A DNA stretch of 64,000 nt from Dryococelus australis. Lineage: Eukaryota > Arthropoda > Insecta > Phasmatodea > Phasmatidae. The DNA lies in contig CM057009.1 in assembly GCA_029891345.1 (NCBI GenBank), positions 233,359,178-233,423,177 on the forward strand. Reading direction: 5' to 3'. The position numbers were made by a program, and so were the translations under genes. The notes beneath the pieces are model-generated. The model was not told where the DNA came from. It ran no database searches and saw only the letters and a list, made by a program, of their open reading frames with translations. Below, piece by piece: positions 23,917 through 34,349 of this stretch; the stretch's first letter is position 1; each line of letters opens with the position of its first letter.

Positions 23917-23936
23917 ATTGGCGTTCCCAAGTGGGG
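23917..23936 (+). promoter_or_regulatory. Putative primer binding site, second gypsy copy
   Basis: The stretch ttggcgttcccaagtgggg follows the LTR end by about 14 bases and is conserved with the first copy. The tRNA is not identified. Confidence 0.4.
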
Positions 23937-23980
23937 CTAGTGTGTTCATCTGCGTCGCCTCATCCGCATCAACCCCGAGA

Positions 23981-24870
23981 ATGGCGGACACCACGCTAGA
24001 TCATCCGCGAGACGGTCATATGAACATGCCGGTCGAACGCTGTGTTCATTGTGGCAGAATAAGTGAAATTTATTTATTTGCAGAAAATTCATGGGATCAA
24101 CTGTTATGCCAGTGTACATCCGATACTGCATCTATGCCATCAGAGCAACGCCAGTGCATGCACACTGGATGTGATGTGGTGGGAGTGAAGTGGGTGCAGT
24201 GCCAACAATGTAAAAAGGACTCGCATTTACGATGCATAGGGTCTGTGGCATTTATCACCTTTCGTGATGGTGTTATAAACTGTGATTTGTGCCGTAAGAC
24301 AAAATGTGTGGAGAACGCGCCACCCAAACACCAGAGGTGAAACCCACGCCATCACCAGTAGTTGTTACGTACACGTCACAGGGCTTAGCTGGGCCAGATT
24401 GCATTGTATTATTGCCAACTTTTGCGGTCCATGACTCCGAATACCCGGGCACATTTCTAGCAGTGTGTGAGGAAAAGTTGAACAGACACCGCGTACATAG
24501 AGAAGACTGGATGGAAGTCACCGCCAACCGACTGAGAGGAAATGTAGCCACGTGGTGGAATCTAGTTAGAGACTAACGTGTGACATGGGAGGAGTTTTGT
24601 GATCGGCTATTGGGAAGGTTTGACACAGATGGAGATGCCATCCAATCCCAACCGCGGTTGTACCATGAACAACAACATGAACACAAAGTTATAGAAGAGT
24701 TCATACAGCGTAAGTTAGGCTAGTTTAAACGTCTGAACCCAGGGCAGCAGACACGCGGAGTGTTAGAAATAATTGTCGCTTTGTCAAAACCGGACATTAG
24801 GCCGTTGGTGCACGGAGCCAGCTGGGAGACCGTGGAACAGTTTGCCTGGGAGGCACGTGCCTACAAATGA
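23981..24870 (+). pseudogene. gag of the second gypsy copy, PHD-like finger plus capsid
   Basis: The start is ATG at 23981, because the sister copy aligns from here and the frame opens at once. Residues 1-120 carry a Cys/His cluster: CVHC, CMHTGC, WVQCQQCKKDSHLRCIG and CDLCRKTKC, giving C-x4-C, C-x2-C-x4-H-x2-C and C-x2-C, the C4HC3 order of PHD fingers. A frameshift near 24310-24340 leads to the capsid frame: VCEEKLNRHRVHREDWMEV, LRGNVATWWNLVRD, a TAA, WEEFCDRLLGRFDTDGDA, EEFIQRKLG and VLEIIVALSKPDIRPLV. A retrotransposon capsid with a PHD-like N-terminus is unusual, since most gypsy Gags end in CCHC knuckles. Confidence 0.8.
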
Positions 24871-25039
24871 GATAAACAGGCGGAACGAAGAGAACAAGTG
24901 CCGGACGACACCATAAAACCCCTGCCGCCTGTACCCCCTGTGCTAGCTATTGATGTCACGTGACCACTTCTGCCTGTCAGGCAGATTATACAGTTATCGC
25001 CGCAGCAGGAAAACCCGCCTGCTACGCACGCAAGAGTGG

Positions 25040-25447
25040 TGTAAGGGACGGACAATACTGTGAAAGCTTTAAGAGTCTGTGTTGAACTAGAAGGTAAGAA
25101 TGAGATTGCCATCATTGACACTGCTGCGGGCCATAACTTCGTACACGAAGGTCTAATCTAAGCGATAACAACTAGAGTGCTGCCGCGGTCTGCAATTCTC
25201 CACAATGCATCAACAAGGCAAGGTGACAAGTGTCATGCACGTAACAGTAGGGATCCGAGAGCTGCATACCAAGTGTGATGTTTTCATTGTGCCGGACTTA
25301 TGCGAGGAGATGGTTCTGGGAATGCCATGGCTTATTGACAACCAAGCCATTATAGAACCGCATCTAGATCATCTGCACGTGGGGACACGTGGCAGGTGGA
25401 CCCTATACGCCATGGGAGTAACACAGTCGATAGCAACTGCCATGCCG
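25040..25447 (+). pseudogene. Protease of the second gypsy copy
   Basis: Text reads ALRVCVELEGKNEIAIIDTA and AAGHNFVHEGLI, then a stop and a frameshift, then SVMHVTVGIRELHTKCDVF and EEMVLGMPWLIDNQAIIEP. The active site is DTA instead of DTG. The frame continues for about 30 codons past the protease (GRWTLYAMGVT) and stops being pol at the deletion junction near 25448. Confidence 0.75.
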
Positions 25448-25554
25448 CCCACAGCATCCCTGAGAACCCCGAGTCTCAACAGTGCAGTGATTGGGAAGCA
25501 TCACTGGTGCCCATATCATCAATAAGTAATTTATGTCGTTCGTCTCGTGTCTCA
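25448..25554 (+). repeat. Terminal 107 bases of the 3' LTR, second gypsy copy
   Basis: This matches the end of the 5' LTR (23794-23903): cccacagcat, gagtctcaacagtg, gtgattgggaagcat, aataagtaattt and tctcgtgtctca. Only the end is left, directly fused to the pol leader. Confidence 0.75.
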
Positions 25555-26145
25555 CCGGACAGCGTCAAATTATTTGTGGAACGCAAAGGAAGGCCGCTTT
25601 TCTCCATTACAGGTTACAATAGATATCTTTGTCACATCGTTAGAAGATATAGCTGCCTGTCCTGGGTACTCCCTGTTATTTGAACTCCTTCTGTTATTAT
25701 GTATTTTTTTTTTGTTCTTTAGACATTGAGGTGATTAGAGATGGCAATAGTTGCTGGACAGATGTTAAAAATACAGTACTTTACCAAGGATTTTAAGGTG
25801 GCCGCATATCCAGCCTGCTAAATGGTGTGCAGAGCTTCAGCAGACAATGTTTTATTGAAAAATTATTTCACGTGCGTCGCATCTGCTTAGGAATAGTATT
25901 TCTGACCATGCTTTCTGCATACCGTATTTTGACGTGTATAGGCCATATAGGCTGGACATTAAAAAAAAAATGACTACAGAAAGTGGGGTGTGATTTATTT
26001 ACGTGATATTAGCATTAAACAAATTTTTACCCCCAAAACATGCTCGGAAATTTGTCAACATATAGTACATTGTAATGTTTTAACTTAGTTTCAAAGGAAG
26101 TAAAAATAAAAGAACAAATGAATAAATTATTATTTGTGTTTAAAT

Positions 26146-27390
26146 TAGGGATGAAACAATATATATTAACCGGCCGATTCAATGCCCATCGGCATCGGCG
26201 GCTTCTGAACATTATTTGCTGGTTATTATTCACAGATTAGTAGCACCAATTTATTTAACACAACGTTCAATAACCCGGCATGTAACATCTCGTAAAGCAT
26301 TAATTTACCGTAGCCATCAATCAGATGTTCTGTCCGAAACCCAAAATATATTTGGAAGAATTGTTTCTCGATGATTTGTTCCCGTTGTTTACATTTTACC
26401 GTATTTTCTGTGGGTAAATTCACCAAATATTGTTCGCATCATACATTTTTGGACACTATGTGAATGCAAAACAATGCAGTTAATCGACAACTGGTGCTAT
26501 CCATAGTATTTTTCACATTCAGCAAGGATTTTTTGTTTTATTTTCTTATTACATTTTTACTATTTTACTGTATTCGTATGTTGGCGACAATGAGAAAGTA
26601 ACCTGTAATCTTATTCTTCTTATGCATTTACTGCACTCGTATGTTGGCAGCAATGGAAATGTATCACACTTTCTATATCACTGTTCTTGGATGAGTGAAA
26701 GCAAATACACAAGATATTGACAGGCGTAGTTCTTATTGGAAACTGTCAGCTGCGGTTTTGGTTAGAAAAGGTCTGAATAAGACTCGGAAAGTAGTTAGTG
26801 GCAAAAATTTTCGCAATCATATCAGTTCTCATTTTAATGAAGGGATTGAGTATGGCTTGGTCTATGAAGGAATACCAAGCGAAAATATTAATATAAACTA
26901 AAAAAAAACCTAATTTCAAATGAATATTCTATATTAAATTGATTTTAAAAATTCTATTCAATGATATCTTTAGGCTGTTGGTTTAAACAAACATGTATGT
27001 TGAGGTTATGTATGGTATTCTCAGATTTAAAATCCAAGTCTCCATAAGATTGGCTGAAGTTTTGAAGTTTGACTTTAATAACTCGGTTTGTAATTAATGC
27101 TGTATTGTCTGGTAGCATTTTTTCCTTGACTGTTAAGTTACTTATTTTCCCAGTAAAATGGTCTATCTTACAATTTATTATTAAAAATTAGTGTTGTATT
27201 TCATTTCTATGCTTTAGACGCCTAATACAAAGTGGTTAAACTGTTCATAAAAGGTATTTCTAGATATTGAGAATTGGGAATTATGATTGTGCTCATCGGA
27301 ACTGGTATCAGCATTGGTGCAATCGGCAGCATCTGAAGTTGAGAATCGGTATTGTTGTTATTGGCGAAATGTAGTATCGGCCCATCCCTA
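26146..27390. mobile_element. Short hAT-like DNA transposon with 8-bp target duplication
   Basis: The ends are inverted: TAGGGATG at 26146 and CATCCCTA at 27383-27390, with (g)gccgat-type words just inside both. The flanks are GTTTAAAT (26138-26145) and GTTTAAAC (27391-27398), an 8-bp duplication with one change; 8 bp is the hAT hallmark. No transposase frame of useful length lies inside, so it is non-autonomous or eroded. An internal 60-bp near-duplication (ctgtattcgtatgttggcgacaatg at about 26569 and its diverged copy near 26629) is also present. Confidence 0.7.
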
Positions 27391-27409
27391 GTTTAAACGC
27401 TTATGAGCA

Positions 27410-27720
27410 GCCCAGCATCAGCTGAGCTGGCTGAGTTCGCTCCCTTTCTCTTTTTTCCTCCTCCCTCTTGCTCGGCATTCCTCCCCCTCCCCCAATCCTC
27501 CCGCCATATTATCCTATCAGCCACCCAGCTTGTTCTCCCCCATTCTTTTCTTTCTCTCTCATGTTCGGCATCCTTCTCTTCCACTCCCCCACACCACTTT
27601 CCATTACCAGTTTCTTTGTCACTCCCTTCTGCTCCTTCCTCCCCCCCCCCCCTCCTGGCGACTCTTTTCCCTCTTCACACTTGCAGTTGCTCCACACAGC
27701 CGCTTAGCAGTGATTGGAGG
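27410..27720. repeat. Pyrimidine-rich low-complexity tract
   Basis: About 300 bases are dominated by C and T on the plus strand (runs such as cctcccccccccccctcc), ending in a mixed GC-rich stretch. The long open frames here on both strands are a by-product of the skewed composition and should not be taken as genes. Confidence 0.6.
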
Positions 27721-28800
27721 AGAAATGCTGTTGCTGCGCCGGTATGCCAGTTTGCGTCCGCATTAGCATGATGAGGCCCAGCAACTTTTACAGGAATACA
27801 AAAGTTCAGCACGACCTATACTTAAAATACTAATTCCCCCGTATTTTTCATCCAAAATTGGTGCTGTCTGTACACACATGCAGCATATACATGCCAAAAT
27901 ACTGTATTTATTCATGCCGGGGGTCATAAATTGCCCTGCGGTATACCCGAATCCGTGGTATAACAGACTGAGGTATTCCAAGCTTATACTGTGTGTTTAA
28001 ACATTTTATATGTGCTACAAAAATTACTTACCTGTGATGTATAAAATTGATGAGGTACAGTTAATTTTTGTTGCTGTGTAAGGTGTTAAAATTTGTCACT
28101 AAACTGTTAATTGCAGTAACATGGTGAGACAGGTGATTTATATTTAGTTTGTACTTCAGATTAAAAAATGTTATGTTTATGTTATCTCTGTCAAAACAAG
28201 TTAACATAAACAAGTTTTGTCTTTCAACTTTAGCATACATTAGTAGCATATTTTTTAAAAAAGAAATAGTTTGTTCTAAATAAATAAAAGAAATAAAGAT
28301 TACAAGAAATGTAATCATTAGGTGAGTTAAGTGACATACCACCATAGTAAAGTTATAATTATCATGAACCAACAAAAATGCATAAAGGAGGACAGTAGAC
28401 ACACTCATGAAAGATGGAAACAGCATTAGCTGGATTTAATTTAATGCAGTTTTAATTGGTGCAAGATGAACATAATCACGGACACATCATCTCAGGATAA
28501 TGATATGGTTCTATACTACAAATATAAATGCAAGTTGTACATAATGGAATTAACCAAAAGACAATGCAGTTTGTTCATTATTCAAATAATTGGCAGTACA
28601 TTATTTCAAGTGAACAAGAGTAATGAAGTTAAAATTATTTGTTAGCAAAATATGCTCCTACTTGCAAATCAAAATAAACACAAAGGAAGCTTCTAAAAAC
28701 ATTTTTTGTGTGGAGTAAAAAAAAAGTGGAAAATGGAATGTTGATGCAAGAAACATATTGTTACAATTTCTCTAGAAATAAAAAATAATTTGATTTTTTT
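27721..28800. other. AT-rich stretch with one unassigned open frame
   Basis: A 121-codon minus-strand frame (28426-28061) is hydrophobic in its first half and Asn-rich later. It is long for such AT-rich DNA but has no recognisable motif and no upstream signals. It lies just before the LINE and may be chance. Nothing else is seen. Confidence 0.25.
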
Positions 28801-28834
28801 TCAACATGGCACTGCGAGTGTCTAGTGTTTCTGC

Positions 28835-30060
28835 ATGCTCAAAAATTGTAATGTAATGCATAACTACAATTATGGAAAATGCAGTCAAATAGTTCGCAAT
28901 GGAGTGTTGTGTGATAGTTGTGATGTCTGGTTCCATTTTAATAAAAGTAGTGGTGTAGATGAAACTGTGTCACTAGAAAAAGATTGGTTCTGTGTGCGGT
29001 GTACCGACGATATTAAAAATGACGAAGGTAATGCTAATGGAACAAATGAAGACATGTGTACATAAGGAATGACTACCATAGGTGAAAATGGCTTCGATAA
29101 TAGTGAAGAAACTCCTAATCAAATTAATTCAAAGAGCTTTCAAAATAAGCATTCATCTTGTAGCTGTTGTTATAATGAAAAGTCGTTAAACACTATCATT
29201 GACATACTTTAGAAAGAAATGCAAATTGAAAACCAGGAATGAACATCTTCAAAATCAAATTGTTTTGCTAAGTGAACTAGCCGAGCGGGAATTTGCTGAG
29301 CCAAGAAAAACTGCCAGATGCTCACATGATACCTTAACCCAAACAAATTTCAAGTTACCATTGAAAATAAATTTAGTGTGCTTCACAGTGTCAAAGATTT
29401 CCCACCCCTAAATCCTAGGCCTATTTCAAAATCTGGGTGGTAAAGTAAATTACCATCTAACAATTTCCAGAAACCTAAGAAGCTAAAATTTTCTCATAAA
29501 TCATCAAAGCTTCATATTTATTCTGTTAGCCAGGGCTGTGGACTTCCAGAAATAGTTCTTAGCAAGACGACTGACACAGATGCTTCCAGCTCGGTGAAGC
29601 CAGGAGCAGTTTTTAAAGATGTCCAAGAAGTAGGAAAAGACTGTCATGATCTGAACAGAAATGATCTAGTAGTCATTTATGCAGTGGTAATGACATCTAC
29701 AAGAACCAAGCTGTAAATGTAACAAAAAACTTTAAATCTTTGTTGCCTGTCGTTAGTCATACTAACATAGCTATTTGTAATGTAGCACCCAGGTATGATA
29801 AGTTGAGAAACAACTGTGTTAATGTTGAAAGGGAGAAAACTAATGTAAAAATTGAAAAGATATGCTCACAGTTTAGTCATGTGTCATTAATTCATGTAAA
29901 CAGACTGTCAAGAGACTGCTATACAAGACATGATTTACATACAAATCGCAGAGGTAAAGACAAGGTAGCCAGTCTTATTGTCAAGCAAATTAGTCTTTGC
30001 ATATGGGTTAAGTCAAATGATGCAATTGTTCTCTCCTGGGAAAGTAATTCAAAAAACTAA
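28835..30060 (+). pseudogene. LINE ORF1: PHD finger plus SGNH esterase
   Basis: The N-terminal frame (28835-29065) has YGKCSQIVRNGVLCDSCDVW, FHF and DWFCVRC, a PHD-type zinc finger. After several breaks an esterase-like domain follows: IYSVSQGCGLPEIV near 29520 (a decayed GDSL-type block I), SGNDIYKNQAVN near 29690 in a shifted frame, and YTRHDLHTNRRGKDKVASL at about 29920-29970, which carries the C-terminal D-x-H block. In CR1-group LINEs this ORF binds RNA or lipids and helps form the particle. At least four frame breaks make it nonfunctional. Confidence 0.75.
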
Positions 30061-30329
30061 ATTCTGACCCATTGCATAGCTTCTCTTGTAAAAAAAATGT
30101 AGGGCCTACTAAATCTTTTTTATCTATAGTCACTGTTCCTAAAAATATCAGTGTAGCAACTATCATAAATACTGGCCACGACAAAACAAATGCCTGCAGT
30201 TAAAATAATGTTAAAAGTGTGGATTTACATGCTAATGTACTGAAAATTGAATTCAGGTAAATGTAGGAAGTCCGGCCTTAACCATAGCAGGTTAACTGTA
30301 TTCCATGAGAATATTTGTTGTTTGTGTAA

Positions 30330-31500
30330 CAAACTTAATGAACTCATATTAGCAATTTAAACCTTTGAACTTGTATGATCTTGGAATCAATATACATGTA
30401 ATATGTCTCACTGAACATAATTTGAACAATGAGAAGATTCCTAGCATTTGATTTCCCGGCTGTGTATTAGTATCAAAATTGTGTAGAAGTAAATACTTGG
30501 GAGGAGGTGTATGCCTCTACATCAAAAGTAATTTGGAATTTGAAGAACTAGATATGTTAAATGTGTACTTGGAAAAGGATTTTGAGTATGCAGGAAGATC
30601 ATCTTAGTACCAGGAAAGAAAATTGTACTTCTGGCTGTTTATAGGTCACCTTCTGGAGATTAAAAAATTTTTTTAGAATATTTTGAAAGTGTACCCTACC
30701 AAATTTTTTGAAAAAAGGCACTGAAATAATCACTTGTGGTGATTTTAATAAGAAATTCTTATCACGAGTTATTGCACTTCCTGAACACGTTAAATTTAAT
30801 GCAAACTGTAAACTTTCCCACTAGAATTGCTAAAAATTGTTCAAGAAACCTAGATTATGTAATTGTAAACAAATCAACCACAAATACTTATAAAGTGATG
30901 CCCTTCTACAATGCCTTTTCTGATCATGATGCAAAACTATTACATCTCCACGACTCGGTAATTAATTATAGTATTTCAACTATAAGAAAGCGAAACATTA
31001 ATGATCAATCAATAAGTGAATTTAAAGTCATTAAATAGAACATCATGGTTAGAGGTGTATAACTGTGGAGATGCTAAATTAAAATTTAATTTATTTCATA
31101 GTACTGTCTATAGAATTTTTGAATCCTGCTTTCCAAAAATTTCTGTTAATAAATCCCAGACAATAGATCAGCACTGGATAACCAGTGGCATAAAAACATC
31201 ATGCAAAATGAAGTATGTGCTTTATAAAGAATGTAGGTATATTAATGACACAGAATTATTGAATTATTATAAAAGATATTAAAAAATCTTAAAAACAGTA
31301 ATCATAAAAGCAAAGCAAATTCATAATGATAAACTTATTGAATTTTCTGATAAGATAAAAACTCTCTGGAATATTATCAAACAACATTCTCAATAAATAA
31401 GTAAGCCTGACTTGAGAACCACAATCAAAGTAAATGGTGTAGAGATGGATGACCCCTCTGAGGTTGCTAATATTTTTAATAAACACTTTTCATACATATA
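30330..31500 (+). pseudogene. LINE ORF2, AP endonuclease part
   Basis: Endonuclease words are readable across frames: GINIHVICLTEHNLNNE (30380-30430), KYLGGGVCLYIKSNLEF (30490-30545), LLAVYRSPSGD (30630), GDFN-like text at 30738, NFPTRI and RNLDYVIVNKS (30820-30880), and FSDHDAK (30920). The enzyme nicks the target DNA for target-primed reverse transcription. The region then runs into the linker before RT (MDDPSEVANIFNKHFS near 31450-31485), where the nested LINE interrupts it. Confidence 0.75.
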
Positions 31501-31544
31501 TACATACACTCGCAATTAGGCTACTGCCCGGTGGCGAGCTCTAT

Positions 31545-32726
31545 CAACTCTCCTTCATCCAACCAACTCCTTTTCCACTCCCTTCTTGAATTTACCAACC
31601 CCTCTCACAGATACCAATTCCTCCCTCAACACATTCCACTCCCTCACAGACCTCACAAGCATGGACTGCCTACCCCGCTCCGTTCTCCTCCACACCCTCT
31701 GAAGCTTCTCACTGTCGTTTCCTCTTCCCCTAAACACCACCTTACTTAGCTTGCAGTGTAGCCCTCCCCATCCTCCCTCTTCATCCACACCCTGTACATC
31801 CTGACTAACCGTTCAACTTTCCTCCTGTCCTTCAATGAGCTCCACCCCATTTCTTTCATCATCACTGATGGCCTATAGTTCCCTTCTTCCTCACCATCTT
31901 GCCGCTGCCTTCTCCACCTACCCTTCACCCATCTTGCTGTCCTCTGCACCTTTTCCAGTTCTCGCACCTCCACCTCCGGGTCCCATACTGCTGCAGCATA
32001 TTCTAACATTGGCCATACACCTTCTCCTTCTCCTCACAGCTGACTCCATTCAGCACCCTTCTCAGCATACCCAGAGCCCTTCTTCCCTTTGCAACCACCC
32101 TCTCTACATGTTTTTTCCACCTGAGGTCTCCCTGCAGTACAATCCCTAGATACTTATATTCTGCTGCTTCTTCTATCTCTTGTCCCTCCCATCTGTACAT
32201 GTCCCTGCTTATCATCTTCTTCCTTGTGAACCTCAATACCTTAGTTTTTCTTACATTTATCTTCATTTTATTTTTTCTGGTCCACAACCATATCTTATCA
32301 ATGTCCGCCTCTCGCACCTCAGCATATACAACACAATTGTCTGCAAACAATCTTTTTTTTCCCCTAATCCCCAAACCCATGTCATTTACCATTATGGTAA
32401 ATAACAAAGGACCCAGCACGCTTCCCTGTGGTACCCCTGACGTAACCTCCTCTTCCTCCGATATTGCCTCTCCCACTTTCATCCTCTGCCTTCGCCCCCT
32501 ATCCATTCCACTACCCTCCTGTCTGGTATCAGCGCCTCCACTTTCCTCATCAATGTCCCATGGGCCACCTTATGAAATGCCGTCTTAAAATCTATGAAGC
32601 AGGCATCCACCTGCTTCCCCTCATCAACTACCTATATCAGATCCTCTAATAACACAGCCAGCTGTCTCTCACATGAGTATCCCCTCCTGAAACCATGCTG
32701 GGACTCCTCCAACCAATTCCTATTGT
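31545..32726 (-). pseudogene. ORF2 of the nested LINE: RT core and C-terminus
   Basis: In shifted frames: QHGFRRGYSCERQLAVLL, then DACFIDFKTAFHKVAHGTL (RT motif A, near 32590), VTSGVPQGSVLGPLLFTIMV (motif B), KKRLFADNCVVYAEV (motif C, FADD reduced to FADN), NKMKINVRKTKVLRFTRKK, AEYKYLGIVLQGDLRWKKH, and MLEYAAAVWDPEVEVRELE (32000). The C-terminal end reads VREWNVLREELVSVRGVGKF to about 31555. The second catalytic aspartate is changed, so the enzyme is dead. It is otherwise a fairly young-looking copy. Confidence 0.87.
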
Positions 32727-34290
32727 TCAAACCCTCACCACATACTGCACCACCAGCCTCTCCATTACTTTTCCTGTATTTGATGTGAGACTCACCGGTC
32801 TGTAGCTGCCAGGCCTCCCCCTATCCTCTCCCTGCTTGTGTATAGGTATCACCATAGCATCCTTCCAATCTTGTGGTAACTTACCCTCTCCTAAGGACTT
32901 TTTAAACAGCACTTCTAAATATTTCACCAACTCCCTGCCACCAAACTTTAGTGCTGAGTTTCCTATCCCATCTGGTCCCCCTGCCTTACTGCTCTCCAAA
33001 CCCCTAATTACCATTTCTATCTCCCACTCCCTCATCTTCAACTCACTAAACACCCCCCGAACCCTGTTTGTCCCCCAATTCCAATCCTCCTTTGCCTCAA
33101 ACACTGAGAAGTACTGTCCTTGCTGTATCTCCAATTTTTCTTGGTCATTTGTCCCATGCCTACCATCCCTTCCTGTTGGCAGAGGGATCCCTTCCTCTCC
33201 TCCCTTTAACCACCTAACATACCTAAACAATTTCACCCATTCCTTGCCTTTTCCTTCTTCCATCATGTTCCCCAGAAATACATTCTTGCCTGTTTGATCT
33301 TCCTTTCAAGCTCCCTACCCATTTGTTTCATCATTTCTTTAGATCATTTTAGATCTTATCATCCCTTCATTTCTCCACTTGGCATGTAATTTTCTGCACT
33401 TCTTCATTTTCAAAATCTCCTGTTCATAATATGGCTGATCTCCCCCAGTCGGTAACCTTTTCAATGGCACAAATTTCTCCAACATAACCTCCATTAATCC
33501 TTTAAACTCCCTCCACAACCCCTCTACACCCTCCTCCATAGACCATGGCAACCTTTCTGCCATTTGCACTTCCCTCATCGTGCCAATCCCAATTTCCACA
33601 ACCGGGGTATGACGGTCGCTTATACCATCCAATACTATTGCACCAACTACAGCATTCCTAGGTCTGACCAACACCACATCCAGCACTGACGCAACACCCT
33701 CCTCGTTCCATCTCGTAGGTGTTTCTACTACCTGGACTAATCCTCTGTTGACTAACTGTGCTGCCATTCTCTGCATCATGCTACCCAGTCCTTCTGCACT
33801 CTCTACCCATTTCACCCCTGGCATATTCAAATCCCCTGCTACAACAACCCACTGCCTGTCCTTTAGTCTATTGACCCTCTCCTTGTTCATCTCAATTGCC
33901 TGTCATCACTGTCCTGGTGGTCTATACGCTGCCAGCAAAGTAATACTCCTATTACTACTACCACTCAATTTAATTTCCATTACATCGACATCCTCACTAA
34001 CCCATTCTACTGCTCCTTTTAGCCCTTTCCTTACATACACCATTATTCCTCCTCCTCTCCCATCCCTGTCTCTTCTGAAGTTGAACTTATCCTGCCTACA
34101 CTCAATGTCCAGTACTTCCTCAGTCAACCAAGTCTCCACAGCTACCATTATATCCGCCCCATATCCTTCAACCTTTCCCCAGAAGCCTTCTAGCTTGTTG
34201 TACACACTCCTACAGTTCACCACCATTATCTTTATACTAGTACTCTGCTTTACCATCCTACATTGCTTACCTCCTATCTCCACCCCTGCG
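32727..34290 (-). pseudogene. ORF2 of the nested LINE: endonuclease and start of RT
   Basis: Endonuclease: IKIMVVNCRSVYNKLEGF, VAVETWLTEEV, RDGRGGGIMVYVRKGLKG and LLAAYRPPG (34240-33910), two adjacent stops, then VVVAGDLNMPGVKWVE, VLDVVLVRPRN and ISDRHTPVVEIGIG (33840-33590). Linker and RT: RGLESSKAGGPDGIGNSALK, LPQDWKDAMVIPIHKQGED and GSYRPVSLTSNTGKVMERLV (33020-32750). One frame spans most of it, with breaks at about 33900 and 33340. The arrangement and words match the L2/CR1 group. Confidence 0.87.
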
Positions 34291-34349
34291 GCCTCATCAA
34301 TGCTATCCTCTCCATTTCTATCCCCTTCCGTTTCCTTGCTTCTAACTGA

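Larger units (their letters stand above)
22660..25554 (+). mobile_element. Second copy of the same gypsy family, truncated and pol-deleted
   Basis: This element runs in the opposite direction to the one at 8.1-17 kb. It has a 5'-truncated LTR (from about 22660 to 23903), gag from 23981, a protease and the first codons after it, and then jumps at about 25448 to the last 107 bases of the 3' LTR. Reverse transcriptase, RNase H, integrase and most of the 3' LTR are absent. The junction sits in gcccacagc, a short word shared by context with the LTR, so deletion by short-homology recombination is likely. Confidence 0.85.

Noticed and set aside
27403..27771. 122-codon plus frame rich in Pro, Ser, Leu
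   Set aside because: It lies in a pyrimidine-rich low-complexity tract; frames on both strands are open because of composition. No motif.
28061..28426. 121-codon minus frame, hydrophobic, considered as a possible receptor fragment
   Set aside because: No conserved motif, no splice context, and strong AT bias; it is kept only as a note in the region entry.
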